From Cytophagales bacterium (GTDB lineage: Bacteria; Bacteroidota; Bacteroidia; Cytophagales; Cyclobacteriaceae): a DNA stretch of 58,323 nucleotides. This document shows positions 1-7,867 of the stretch, one piece after another; within the stretch, counting starts at the first letter, position 1; the number at the start of each line of letters is the position of its first letter. The notes under the pieces were generated by a model. It saw nothing but the letters and a program-made list of their open reading frames with translations, did no database searches and was not told the DNA's origin. The DNA lies in the NCBI GenBank assembly GCA_020402945.1, contig JADBYQ010000090.1, forward strand, positions 1-58,323. The letters run 5' to 3'. A program made the translations under genes and the position numbers.

Positions 1-137
1 AAATTTGAAACATCGAAAGCGGGCACAAACAAAAAACCGCTTTTTAAAAACTAAAAATACTATGGGGAGAAAACTTTGTAAGTTACCCGAAGGGGTTACT
101 ATCTCCACTCCGCAAAGCTCCTTAAGTTAACGACTAT

Positions 138-158
138 GGTCGGGAGACCAACAATAAC
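138..158 (+). repeat. GGTCGGAGACC-family palindrome, copy 1
   Basis: GGTCGGGAGACC followed by AACAATAAC. The same unit occurs near 33569 (with a second partial unit) and inverted near 34441. The core GGTC..GACC is self-complementary. Here it sits at the point where similarity to leucine dehydrogenase stops, suggesting that the repeat lies at a rearrangement junction. Confidence 0.55.
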
Positions 159-171
159 AAGGTTGTATTTC

Positions 172-302
172 ATCAGGCGCGTGCCGCCCGTAGCCGGCCC
201 GAATTTCGAAGAGTGAATCCCAATGATGATCACAGCCCCGGTCTGTGCATCGTGCCTGATCAGCACCGCCTCTCCATCCCACGCTGTTAGGATTTCTTTC
301 AC
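172..302 (-). pseudogene. Leucine dehydrogenase-like N-terminal fragment
   Basis: The minus-strand translation reads like residues about 10-50 of Glu/Leu/Phe/Val dehydrogenases, including the characteristic glycine-rich GPATGGTRL stretch that follows a hydrophobic strand. A stop codon lies directly upstream of the GTG at 302, so the true N-terminus is missing or frameshifted. After the TRLMKY stretch the frame runs into the GGTCGGAGACC palindrome and the rest of the roughly 350-residue enzyme is absent. I read it as a truncated, dead copy. The family match rests on one motif plus its context, so another member of the same dehydrogenase family is possible. Confidence 0.5.
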
Positions 303-480
303 TCACGCAATGTACAATTTAGTTGCTACTTTTTTCCATCCATTTTCCCTGCCCGGTCGGCTGTTATCGCCCACCGGCAATCACAGCGATAAAACAACGC
401 GACACATGTCGGTTGCAAGATTTTCTTATTGGCAGGGTGAGGCAGAGAGCACAGGCGGAACACGCTGGGGGCTTGCGAAA

Positions 481-566
481 TTTTTTTTGGGGCGGCTTTC
501 GGGCTATCCGCTTTACTCCTCGCCACCTGCGCGCAGGGCCCTGGCAGCTGCGGGGTGCCGCTCCTA
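481..566 (-). repeat. GC-rich structured repeat, copy 1
   Basis: This is a strongly GC-rich block in an AT-richer chromosome. Read on the minus strand it begins GGGATAGGAGCGGC and continues to GCGAGGAG, AAAGCGG and CCGAAAGCCGCC. A related arrangement (GGGATTGAGCGG, later GCGAGTAGCGAAAGCCCGG) is present on the plus strand at about 34547-34625. No coding function is evident. It resembles the GC-rich intergenic stem-loops common in Bacteroidota chromosomes, but I cannot assign a named family. Confidence 0.4.
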
Positions 567-1044
567 TCCCGGCCGCGCGTTGTACAGGTATGCTGCGCGT
601 ATCCGTTTTATCCTGAAGTCTTTATGGCAACACGCAGGCGAAAAGAAAAAGCATACGCTATAACCCGCACACATGGCCAAAGCCACAAACAAAAAATAGG
701 ATGAAAAAAATGCAAAGAGCTTTTGGCAACATCCACTCATTTTCATTTGTCCCAATCCCCATTTTGATTTCTTCACCAACGGGCAGAATGAAAGTAGCTA
801 ATAGACACGCTTGTGTTTTTGGTTTTGCAAAAGGCTTGCGCCCACAGCCAACGCGTGTGTGCAGCAAGTGCCGCGGAAATCATGGGCACGGGCAGTTTGT
901 GCCGCAAACTGATTTTTGCAAACCAGCAGAATTGTTTTATTCTGAGTTCTCACGCTGGCGAGGAGCGCAAGCATGAACGGGCCGGCAGTGCTCAACGGGT
1001 AATGTGGTTGGTGTGTGAGAGGGCGAGCGAGGGGAGTAGGGAAG

Positions 1045-1072
1045 CCGTAGAGTCTGAGGGGAGATTCTGCGG
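1045..1072. repeat. REP-like palindrome R1
   Basis: Imperfect hairpin CCGTAGAGTCT / AGATTCTGCGG with a loop of about six bases. It belongs to the CGCAGAGTC..GACTCTGCG family found on both sides of the transposase gene at 7868. Confidence 0.55.
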
Positions 1073-1183
1073 AGAATAAGAATTCTATTGCATAACCCGT
1101 AAAACAGGTAGTATTGTATTCATTTGCATAAAATGAACTGCAACCATTTCGGAAACTGCTTGTATTGAAACTATTTCTTTTCA

Positions 1184-1217
1184 CCGCAGGAGTCTCCCGC
1201 CTCGGGGACTCTGTCGG
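1184..1217. repeat. REP-like palindrome R2
   Basis: Hairpin CCGCAGGAGTCTCC / GGGGACTCTGTCGG with a short GC-rich loop. Same family as R1 and R3, which are spaced about 100 bp apart. Confidence 0.6.
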
Positions 1218-1289
1218 AAGCAGGAGATAAGTGAAAGAAAAAGTAAGGCAGGGCAAGTGAAGGAGAGAATGTAGTATAAAGGAAGTAAG

Positions 1290-1318
1290 CGCAGAGTCCC
1301 CGAAACGGGATCTCAGCG
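1290..1318. repeat. REP-like palindrome R3
   Basis: CGCAGAGTCCCCG / CGGGATCTCAGCG, an imperfect palindrome of the same family as R2. The R2-R3 pair with 72 bp between them resembles a bacterial interspersed mosaic element. Confidence 0.6.
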
Positions 1319-1472
1319 AGGAATAATCTTTGACCTGGGCCTGGTAGCAGGCATGTGGTTGCATCTGGCCTTTTCAATCATCCGTTTTCAAAGGCCTTTG
1401 CCAAAAGCAGAAGGTTGCAAATGAGTTGGATTTGTTGAATGACTGGAACTTATAGGCCAAACCCCAATAAGC

Positions 1473-1910
1473 CTATCCGGGCATTTGCTCGCCCAACCGG
1501 TGCAAAAGGCCTAACAACTTTTGCCGTTGTGCCTCATTGCACAAAAGAAACAACTGATGCAGGTGGTGGAGCATGGCACGGTCAATTTTATTTTGAATGG
1601 CGTTGATGGCAGCCTGCTTTTCAAGCAGCACTGACTCCGTCACGCTGGCCGATGAAATCTCATTAAAGAATTCCTGTTTGGCCAACTTCAATTCGTTCAG
1701 CATCGGGCCCATCACATTTTTGTTCGAATCCAGAAGGTATTTATACCGACTTATTTGGTCACTGTCCAGCTTCAATTCATAAATTAAAAATTCCGGCCCC
1801 ATTGGTGAGACTTGCCTATTGCGAACAAAGCCCAGCACAATAAAAATTACCAACAGCAGGTTGAGAAAAATGAGACCGGTAATAACGGTGCGATTTGAAA
1901 CAGTGGCCAT
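1473..1910 (-). CDS. Spy/CpxP-like periplasmic membrane-anchored protein
   Basis: 145 residues. An N-terminal membrane anchor (about residues 9-28) is followed by an all-helical, Q/L/K-rich region. The helices around residues 40-140, with a segment like LDSDQISRYKYLLDSNKN, are reminiscent of the Spy/CpxP/CnrX heavy-metal-resistance and periplasmic-chaperone superfamily, where the LTxxQ-type motif starts the first helix. The gene is the last of a minus-strand series behind an ECF sigma factor and a small membrane protein, with only 5 bp to the previous gene. The likely role is stress sensing or sigma-factor control at the cytoplasmic membrane, inferred from context. The family match is moderate. 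Confidence 0.6.
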   Translation of the reverse strand: MATVSNRTVITGLIFLNLLLVIFIVLGFVRNRQVSPMGPEFLIYELKLDSDQISRYKYLLDSNKNVMGPMLNELKLAKQEFFNEISSASVTESVLLEKQAAINAIQNKIDRAMLHHLHQLFLLCNEAQRQKLLGLLHRLGEQMPG

Positions 1911-1915
1911 ACGTG

Positions 1916-2191
1916 TTAAAAGTTTATCTGGTTTACCGACAAATAATTAGAAAGGTTGTAGTAAGGTTCACTTACAAAATTCTGCCTGTAAGAGAGGTAC
2001 CAAACGGCAACATTTACGGTAACAAGTGCAATGCCCGCTGCCATGCGCATCCAGTTTAACTCAACAGCCGTTTGCCTCTGAACTTTTAACTGCGGACGGA
2101 TATGCGTAAGAAAGTACGTATCGGGCAATTGCCCCACGGGCATTCTTCGGGCCACGTCAATAAGTTCATGTATACTTTCAATCTTTTTCAT
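1916..2191 (-). CDS. Small membrane protein, possible anti-sigma factor
   Basis: 91 residues, with a soluble N-terminal half (about 1-45) and one membrane helix (about residues 48-66, AAGIALVTVNVAVWYL). The N-terminal part carries no zinc-binding HxxxCxxC motif, so it is not a standard ZAS anti-sigma factor. Its place directly after an ECF sigma gene (36 bp) and before a CpxP-like gene is typical of the small membrane partner of Bacteroidota ECF modules. The function is inferred from this position only. Confidence 0.55.
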   Translation of the reverse strand: MKKIESIHELIDVARRMPVGQLPDTYFLTHIRPQLKVQRQTAVELNWMRMAAGIALVTVNVAVWYLSYRQNFVSEPYYNLSNYLSVNQINF

Positions 2192-2227
2192 AAATGAAGA
2201 TATTTATTTTTGCTTAAATCATCTAAA

Positions 2228-2806
2228 TCATCTGTATGTCTGTATAAATTTTTCCAGATTTCTTCTGGCTCTGAACAAAAGCGACTCCACTGATGAAACA
2301 GTGGTATCCATGGCCTTGGCCACTTCTTCATAGCTTAACTCCGAAAGATAAAACAGCGAAAAAGCAACCTTTTGCTTTTCAGGCAGACGATTGATTAAGG
2401 TGTTGGCCTGCTCTCTTTTCTCTTGCTCCTCCATCCCCACCTGGGCCGTATGATAATCAGGTGGCACGCGTTCCATTTCGTTGTATTCTTTCGCCCAGAA
2501 AAAACGGCTGCTTTTACTATTTTTCTTGCGGGCACGCTCCAGGGCTTTGTTTACCGCCACCCGGTAAAGCCATGTGTACGCCTTCGACTTTCCATCAAAG
2601 TGGGCACTACCTTTCCAGATGGCAATAAACACATCTTGCACCGCTTCCTCTGCCTCTTCCCTGTTGCGCACCACATCCATGGCTACCTTAAAGATGCGGT
2701 TGCCAAAGCGGTGATAGAGTTTCTCCAGCACAACTTCGTGTTTGCGCTCGCAGGCCAACCGCAACAACCCCTCGTCTGAAATGTCCCCCGGTGGAATCAC
2801 ATTCAT
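2228..2806 (-). CDS. ECF-type RNA polymerase sigma factor
   Basis: 192 residues from the ATG at 2806. The frame stays open further upstream, but a longer form would overlap the 3' end of the permease gene, and the start at 2806 gives the normal ECF length. Region 2 (about residues 22-90) shows the expected helix with EEAEEAVQDVFIAIWKG and the WLYRVAVN motif. Region 4 (about 130-185) has LPEKQKVAFSLFYLSELSYE and SVESLLFRARRNL, a standard helix-turn-helix for -35 recognition. It is probably controlled by the membrane protein encoded just downstream. It lies 91 bp after the MacB-like gene, so the export genes and the regulator may be co-transcribed. Confidence 0.9.
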   Translation of the reverse strand: MNVIPPGDISDEGLLRLACERKHEVVLEKLYHRFGNRIFKVAMDVVRNREEAEEAVQDVFIAIWKGSAHFDGKSKAYTWLYRVAVNKALERARKKNSKSSRFFWAKEYNEMERVPPDYHTAQVGMEEQEKREQANTLINRLPEKQKVAFSLFYLSELSYEEVAKAMDTTVSSVESLLFRARRNLEKFIQTYR

Positions 2807-2897
2807 TTGCAAAGAATCAAAATACGCATTTTTTGGACGAGTGTTTACTATTAGTTGTTTTACAAACCACTTGCCTTGCGCCCTGCACCTTATATTG

Positions 2898-4115
2898 TTA
2901 TTCATACCGCAACGACTCGATTGGATTAAGCCCGGCAGCTTTGGTAGCCGGATACCACCCAAAGAATATGCCCGTGCCCGCAGTGATAGAAAACGTAATC
3001 AAAATGGAGGACAGGCTGATGATAATCGACCAACCCAAAGTGTACTCAATTAAGTACCCTGCACCAACCCCGATGCTAACGCCAAACATACCTGCACTAA
3101 GCGTGATAACCACTGCCTCAACAAGCAGTTGCCTACGCACATCTGTGGTGGTGGCACCAATGGCCAAGCGAAGCCCAATTTCGCGGGTGCGCTCCCGCAC
3201 CGAAACCAGCATAATATTCATAATGCCAATCCCCCCAATCAGCATTGCTATGCCGGCCATAGTGCCCAAAAGGTAGCTTAAGGTACTGGTGATGGTTTTG
3301 GCTGTCGATGTGATTTCTGATTGAGTGTTGATGGTGAAATCTGATGCTTCGCTATTTGCCATTCCATGCTTACTGCGCAAAACGGTTTCTATTTCTGCAC
3401 GCGCCACGCTGATCGCCTCTTCGCTTTGGGCAGAGCAGAAGATCTGCTGCAGGTATTCTGATCCGGTGATTCGGCTTTGCATACAACTATAGGGAATCAG
3501 TATGATATCATCCTGATCGTGGCCAAAACCGGTCTGCCCTTTTTCGCCCAGTGTCCCTATAACCCTCAACGGCACTTTATCTGTACGGATAATTTTACCT
3601 AATGGATCAGAATTTTTGAACAAGGCCGCTTGTACTGTTTTTCCAATCAGGCATACTTTAGCAGAAGCGGCAATATGTTGCACTGTGAAATTGACTCCCT
3701 TCGTAAGGGTGATGTTGCGAATTGTCAGATAATCTTCAGAGACACCGAAGAGGCTCGTGTTCCAGTTCTCCTTTCCGTACTTTACCTGCGCGGGCACCGA
3801 AGTAAGGGGAGAACTTTTGGCAAGGTGCAGCGCATATTGTTGTAAGGCGCGCACATCCTTCATCTTTAAAGTAAGCCCCGTACCCGCCCCCTGGTTAAGG
3901 CCACCCTCACTCACAGCTGAGGGCGATACGATAATGATATTGGAACCAAGTTCTGAGATTTTACTTTTAATGTCGTTGCTGGTGCCGGCTCCAATGGCCT
4001 GCATCAGTATAATAGCTGAGGTACCAATGACAATTCCAAGCATGGTAAGGAATGTGCGGAACTTGTTTTTGGCAAGTGCTGCAAAAGCCGTACGGATCAA
4101 TAAGGTTAGTTTCAT
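2898..4115 (-). CDS. MacB-like ABC transporter permease (FtsX domain)
   Basis: 405 residues. The N-terminus has the MacB periplasmic-core layout: a first membrane helix (about 20-40, TFLTMLGIVIGTSAIILM), then a large periplasmic region to about residue 280. Three further helices at the C-terminus form the FtsX domain, with MNIMLVSVRERTREIGLRLA as the coupling segment before the second helix. It would pair with the ATPase encoded 3 bp upstream and the HlyD-like adaptor to form a tripartite efflux or export pump. The ATPase is a separate gene here, unlike enterobacterial MacB where it is fused. The substrate cannot be read from the sequence. Confidence 0.9.
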   Translation of the reverse strand: MKLTLLIRTAFAALAKNKFRTFLTMLGIVIGTSAIILMQAIGAGTSNDIKSKISELGSNIIIVSPSAVSEGGLNQGAGTGLTLKMKDVRALQQYALHLAKSSPLTSVPAQVKYGKENWNTSLFGVSEDYLTIRNITLTKGVNFTVQHIAASAKVCLIGKTVQAALFKNSDPLGKIIRTDKVPLRVIGTLGEKGQTGFGHDQDDIILIPYSCMQSRITGSEYLQQIFCSAQSEEAISVARAEIETVLRSKHGMANSEASDFTINTQSEITSTAKTITSTLSYLLGTMAGIAMLIGGIGIMNIMLVSVRERTREIGLRLAIGATTTDVRRQLLVEAVVITLSAGMFGVSIGVGAGYLIEYTLGWSIIISLSSILITFSITAGTGIFFGWYPATKAAGLNPIESLRYE

Positions 4116-4118
4116 AGA

Positions 4119-4859
4119 TCAAACACTGGAATGTAGTGATGGCGACTGATCGCTTACCATCAGTGATGCTGCCTGTGGCAGATGCCGGGTTTCTGAAACA
4201 ATGGCCCCGTCTTTAAAAACAACCGTGCGCTGTGCAAAAGCGGCAATGTCAGGTTCATGGGTAACCATGATTATAGTGGTGCCGTCAGCATGGAGGGCTT
4301 GAAACAAGGCGAGCACCTCGTAGCTGTTGTGTGTATCTAAGTTGCCCGTAGGTTCATCGGCAAACAGAACGGTAGGCTTGTTAACCAAGGCACGCGCAAT
4401 AGCTACCCGCTGCTGCTGCCCCCCGGACAACTCATTAGATTTATTGTTCAGCTTTTCGGTGAGCCCTACTTTTTCAACAGCCTCCAGCACCAGAGCTTTG
4501 CGCTGCCGTGAGTGGTACGAACGGTGGTATAATAGAGGAAGTTCTACATTATCGAACACTGTGGTGCGTGGCAGCAGGTTAAACGATTGAAATATAAACC
4601 CAAACTTGTCCCTGCGCAATTGGGCCAGTTGATTATTGGAGAAATGTACAAGGTCTATTCCCTCAAAAAAGTACGCCCCTGATGTGGGCCTGTCCAGGCA
4701 GCCCAGAATGTTCACAAAGGTGGACTTGCCGCTGCCACTGGCACCCATAATGGCGGTGAAATCACCGGCATGAGTAAAGAAATTAACATGCTTTAGTGCC
4801 TCGAACCGAACAGTTCCATTCTCAAACACTTTGCCCATATCTTTTACAGAAATCAACAT
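4119..4859 (-). CDS. ABC transporter ATP-binding protein (MacB/LolD type)
   Basis: 246 residues. Walker [10 protein letters not shown] (about residues 39-47), Q-loop in [12 protein letters not shown], signature [15 protein letters not shown], Walker [13 protein letters not shown] and the switch histidine in MVTHEP are all present, so it should be an active ATPase. The LNG-like spacing and GNLD motif place it in the LolD/MacB/FtsE group. It is separated by 2 bp from the adaptor gene and 3 bp from the permease gene, so translation is probably coupled. Confidence 0.93.
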   Translation of the reverse strand: MLISVKDMGKVFENGTVRFEALKHVNFFTHAGDFTAIMGASGSGKSTFVNILGCLDRPTSGAYFFEGIDLVHFSNNQLAQLRRDKFGFIFQSFNLLPRTTVFDNVELPLLYHRSYHSRQRKALVLEAVEKVGLTEKLNNKSNELSGGQQQRVAIARALVNKPTVLFADEPTGNLDTHNSYEVLALFQALHADGTTIIMVTHEPDIAAFAQRTVVFKDGAIVSETRHLPQAASLMVSDQSPSLHSSV

Positions 4860-4861
4860 AC

Positions 4862-6001
4862 CTATGGGCGGCTACCCGGATCGGGCAAAAGGCTTCGTTT
4901 ATTTTTCTTCCGTATTTCCTCCACCGTTCGCTCGCCAATGACTACTGTATCGCCCGCTTTCACTGCCCCTTTAATAGCGGCAAAAGTCCCATTATCGAAG
5001 TACTTTTCTATGGGCATTCTGGCCGGACGGCCGTGTTTCATTATCCAAATAGCTTCGCCTTCACTATCCTCTTCCTTTTTGTATCCCAATGCCGCAAGGG
5101 GCACCGACAACGCCTGCTCCTGCTGCTGCACCACCACAGAAATATCGCTGTTCATGCCGGGCAATAACTTCATTTGTTCGTTGGGTGCATCAATAATGAT
5201 GGTATAGGTTACCACATTTAGTTTAGAAGTGGGGTTTAGTCTGATTTCTTTTACAGTGCCTAGAAATTTTTCGTGCGGATATGCATCTACAGAAAAAGAA
5301 ACAAGCTGGCCTACTTTCACATAACTGATATCGGCTTCATCTATGCTGGCATGAAGCTCCATGTCCCGTAGCGTTTGAATGATGGTAAATAACACAGGGG
5401 CGGCAAAATTTGCTGCCACGGTTTGCCCAACTGACACATTGCGGGCCAACACCAACCCGCTTATGGGTGAAGTAATGATGGCATAGCCTAAACTTTTTTC
5501 TGCTTTCATAAATTGAACATGTGCTAAGTCCATGGCAGCCTTGGCCGACAGATAGTTGAATTTGGCTACTTCGAAGTCGCTTTCGCTGATGGTGCGGCCA
5601 TTAAACAAGGTGCGGTTGCGCAGGTAATTTAGCTCCATTTGGTCGAACTGCGCTTTGGCTTTGTCGTAGTTGGCTTTCATCTCCGCCACTTGCAAGGAGA
5701 GCAGCACCGTATCGAGCAAGGCTATTACCTGGCCTTTTTTCACCTCGTCATTAAAATCCGCGTAAAGTTTAGAGATGATGCCGGATACCTGCGTGCCTAC
5801 ATCTACGGTTTCCACCGCTTCTAAAGTGCCGGTGCTAATGATCTCCTGCTTCAGGTTACGCACCAATACAACCTCTGTAACATATAGGTCTTTTCCATCA
5901 TTCTTCGCACGCGTGAATAATGGCAGGGCGAGGAAAGATGTAGCCGCTAATACAAAAATTATCGCCACAATAAGGCCAGCCCTTCTTTTAAGCAAACTCA
6001 T
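4862..6001 (-). CDS. MacA-like periplasmic adaptor (HlyD family)
   Basis: 379 residues. One N-terminal membrane helix (about 9-28, GLIVAIIFVLAATSFLALPL) is followed by the biotinyl-lipoyl-like half-motif, a helical hairpin (about 100-165) and the second lipoyl half (YAIITSPISGLVLARNVSVG). Beta-barrel and membrane-proximal domains then run to the end. It is the first gene of the minus-strand efflux cluster. It would bridge the inner-membrane MacB-like permease and an outer-membrane factor; no TolC-like gene is present in the window, so that partner must be encoded elsewhere. Confidence 0.9.
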   Translation of the reverse strand: MSLLKRRAGLIVAIIFVLAATSFLALPLFTRAKNDGKDLYVTEVVLVRNLKQEIISTGTLEAVETVDVGTQVSGIISKLYADFNDEVKKGQVIALLDTVLLSLQVAEMKANYDKAKAQFDQMELNYLRNRTLFNGRTISESDFEVAKFNYLSAKAAMDLAHVQFMKAEKSLGYAIITSPISGLVLARNVSVGQTVAANFAAPVLFTIIQTLRDMELHASIDEADISYVKVGQLVSFSVDAYPHEKFLGTVKEIRLNPTSKLNVVTYTIIIDAPNEQMKLLPGMNSDISVVVQQQEQALSVPLAALGYKKEEDSEGEAIWIMKHGRPARMPIEKYFDNGTFAAIKGAVKAGDTVVIGERTVEEIRKKNKRSLLPDPGSRP

Positions 6002-6177
6002 AACACCTATTAGTAGATTATGACCACTAAAAACTTGCGGGGCTACGGAAAATAGAGTACTCTTTATTTAGCAGTCTTTATCTGGGGATAAGAGCCAGGA
6101 AAGGCATTTTTGAAAAAATCTTTCAGAGGCCGCAAGTATTCTTGCGTGGGTACCGACTAATGCACAAAACTTAGTTC

Positions 6178-6813
6178 GTGAAATCAAAATTGATTGTATT
6201 CCTTCTGCTTGCCAGTCCCCTTGTAGGCATGGCACATCAGCCTGCCTTTCAAATGGTCTCCCTAAAAAAAACAGGCACCGCGTGGCAGCTTGTTTACAGC
6301 GAAACCATGGCCCAATTGGAAGCAGCCCGTTTTGAACCTAACGATTTTATACCCTACCTCAGCATATTGGCAGATGGCAAACCACTAGCCTTGTCGGTCA
6401 ACAGTCAAGGGTTTTATCAGGACGGTATGCAATTACACCTTGCCTCGCTCAACAATGTTAAATCTATCACCATCAGGTTCGACCCGCGGGCAGGCAATGG
6501 GCAATCAACACGGATTTTTCGATTGGAAGGGACAAACAGACAAATGGCCGGAGCGAACAGAGATGATGTGTATGCTTCGTTTCTAAAGAAAAACGATCAA
6601 ACCATACGGCTTGTGTTTCGCCAAGGCCATTGGCAAATCGAAAATGAGAAAACCGATGCCGCCAGTAGCCATTGGCTTACAGTCCTTTATGCCTTCGTTT
6701 CAATAGTCTCTCTGGCCGTTTTTCTGAAAGTGGCCTGGAAGCACAGAGTTTTACCGCACAAAGCCATAGGGAATAATCCACCAGGTATTTTATCGTCATC
6801 AATTAATTACTAA
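6178..6813 (+). CDS. Secreted or membrane-anchored protein of unknown function
   Basis: 211 residues starting with GTG at 6178. An N-terminal signal peptide (about 1-19, ending near GMA-HQP) is followed by a beta-rich domain (about 20-150) and a C-terminal membrane helix (about 166-186). I do not recognise the family. The gene precedes a YHYH-domain lipoprotein by 27 bp in the same direction, so the two are probably co-expressed at the envelope. The start is uncertain because GTG is the only reasonable initiator before the signal sequence. Confidence 0.7.
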   Translation: MKSKLIVFLLLASPLVGMAHQPAFQMVSLKKTGTAWQLVYSETMAQLEAARFEPNDFIPYLSILADGKPLALSVNSQGFYQDGMQLHLASLNNVKSITIRFDPRAGNGQSTRIFRLEGTNRQMAGANRDDVYASFLKKNDQTIRLVFRQGHWQIENEKTDAASSHWLTVLYAFVSIVSLAVFLKVAWKHRVLPHKAIGNNPPGILSSSINY

Positions 6814-6840
6814 ACTATTACGTATCAAAAATTTTTTTCC

Positions 6841-7743
6841 ATGAAACTTTCCATTTGCATTTTTACCGGTATTGCTTCGCTTTTGCTCGCTGCATGCAGC
6901 TCAGACGAAACCAAAACAAATAAGATAACCATCAACGGCCTGGTGAACGAAGTGAAGATCACCGAAAAAGATGGTTTCAGGATCATCCAATCGAACGGAA
7001 TACCCGACCACGAAGTGGGAGTATTCCCCAATGCGTATAACCCAATCACAATCATAGAGGTTGACCACACGTTTAAGATGCTGTTAAACCCCGTGGCGCT
7101 CGCCACACCTGTCACAACCCTCTTTTATGAATTTGGGGTGGCCATTAACGGGGTGCCAATGGATCCCAACGGGCCATACTATATTCATGGTGATGAACGT
7201 AGGGCTATCCAGTTTCCGTTTGAAGGTTTAGCCAGCGGCTGGCAATACGAGGGGCTTTCTAAAAATGTGAAGTTGGGGATGGACCAAAACAATGCACACG
7301 TGCAGCCCCCTGGCGTGTATCACTACCACGGGGTGCTAACGCTGCTGGTTAAAAAACGTATAGAGGAAACCAAAGCTGGAGAAATGGTATTGCTGGGCTA
7401 TGCAGCCGATGGCTTTCCGATCTACAGCAACTTCGGCCATACCGATGCCAACAATGTTTCTTCTGCACTGGTGGAACTGAAAAGCAGTTACAAACTAAAG
7501 AGTGGTGTTCGCCCTACCAACGCAAGCGATAAACCCACAGGCCCATCAGGGGATTATGACGGCACCTTTGTGCAGGATTATGTGTATGAAAAGGGAGTTG
7601 GCGATTTGGACGAGTGTAACGGTAGGTTTGGCAAAACCAAAGAGTACCCTAATGGCACCTACTATTATGTAATTACCAGTGGCTGGCCCTATATACCTCG
7701 GTTTTTCAGGGGCACACCAAACGAAAGTTTTAAAATAGGCTGA
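6841..7743 (+). CDS. YHYH-domain lipoprotein
   Basis: 300 residues. A lipobox (LLLAACSS, Cys about residue 19) indicates an outer- or inner-membrane lipoprotein. The YHYH motif that names the domain is at residues 160-163 in GVYHYHG. Conserved surroundings of the family follow: GYAADGFPIY, then DLDECNGRFGKTKEYPNGTYYYV and GWPYIPRFFRG. YHYH proteins are secreted; their biochemical role is not settled, and metal binding by the His-rich core is a plausible but unproven idea. The length suits a single full YHYH domain. Confidence 0.85.
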   Translation: MKLSICIFTGIASLLLAACSSDETKTNKITINGLVNEVKITEKDGFRIIQSNGIPDHEVGVFPNAYNPITIIEVDHTFKMLLNPVALATPVTTLFYEFGVAINGVPMDPNGPYYIHGDERRAIQFPFEGLASGWQYEGLSKNVKLGMDQNNAHVQPPGVYHYHGVLTLLVKKRIEETKAGEMVLLGYAADGFPIYSNFGHTDANNVSSALVELKSSYKLKSGVRPTNASDKPTGPSGDYDGTFVQDYVYEKGVGDLDECNGRFGKTKEYPNGTYYYVITSGWPYIPRFFRGTPNESFKIG

Positions 7744-7802
7744 TAAAGTGTGAATGTTAGCTCACACGAACGGTTTTGTGCTTGTAGCCCTTCTTAATTC
7801 TT

Positions 7803-7829
7803 CGCAGAGTCTCCGTTTTCGACTCTGCG
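7803..7829 (+). repeat. REP palindrome R4, left flank of RAYT gene
   Basis: CGCAGAGTC followed by a short loop and GACTCTGCG, a nearly perfect hairpin. It lies 38 bp before the RAYT start codon and is inverted relative to R5 on the other side of the gene. Confidence 0.75.
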
Positions 7830-7867
7830 CAAAAACAAGCTGTGATGCAAAGCAAAAAAGATAAACG

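Larger units (their letters stand above)
1..1472. other. Gene-poor, repeat-rich stretch
   Basis: I see no intact protein gene here. Open frames on both strands are short, mutually overlapping and lack recognisable domains. What can be supported is a leucine-dehydrogenase-like fragment near the left end, a palindrome of the GGTCGGAGACC family, a GC-rich structured block around 480-600, and three REP-like palindromes between 1045 and 1318. The block 650-980 is also GC-rich with long imperfect inverted repeats, for example around 840-915, and may be a structured repeat or RNA, but I cannot name it. Confidence 0.6.

Noticed and set aside
223-663. Open frame of 146 codons on the plus strand
   Set aside because: It runs through the GC-rich repeat, has no domain, and overlaps other frames equally long. 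Composition reflects the repeat.
657-1100. Integron-type attC sites suggested by repeated ATAACCCG
   Set aside because: No matching complementary GTTRRRY ends at the right distance and no integrase were seen.
798-1364. Open frame of 188 codons on the minus strand
   Set aside because: It covers three REP palindromes and the GC-rich block; the translation looks random and has no family signature.
2807-2962. Upstream extension of the ECF sigma gene
   Set aside because: It would overlap the permease gene and add non-family sequence; the ATG at 2806 gives normal length.
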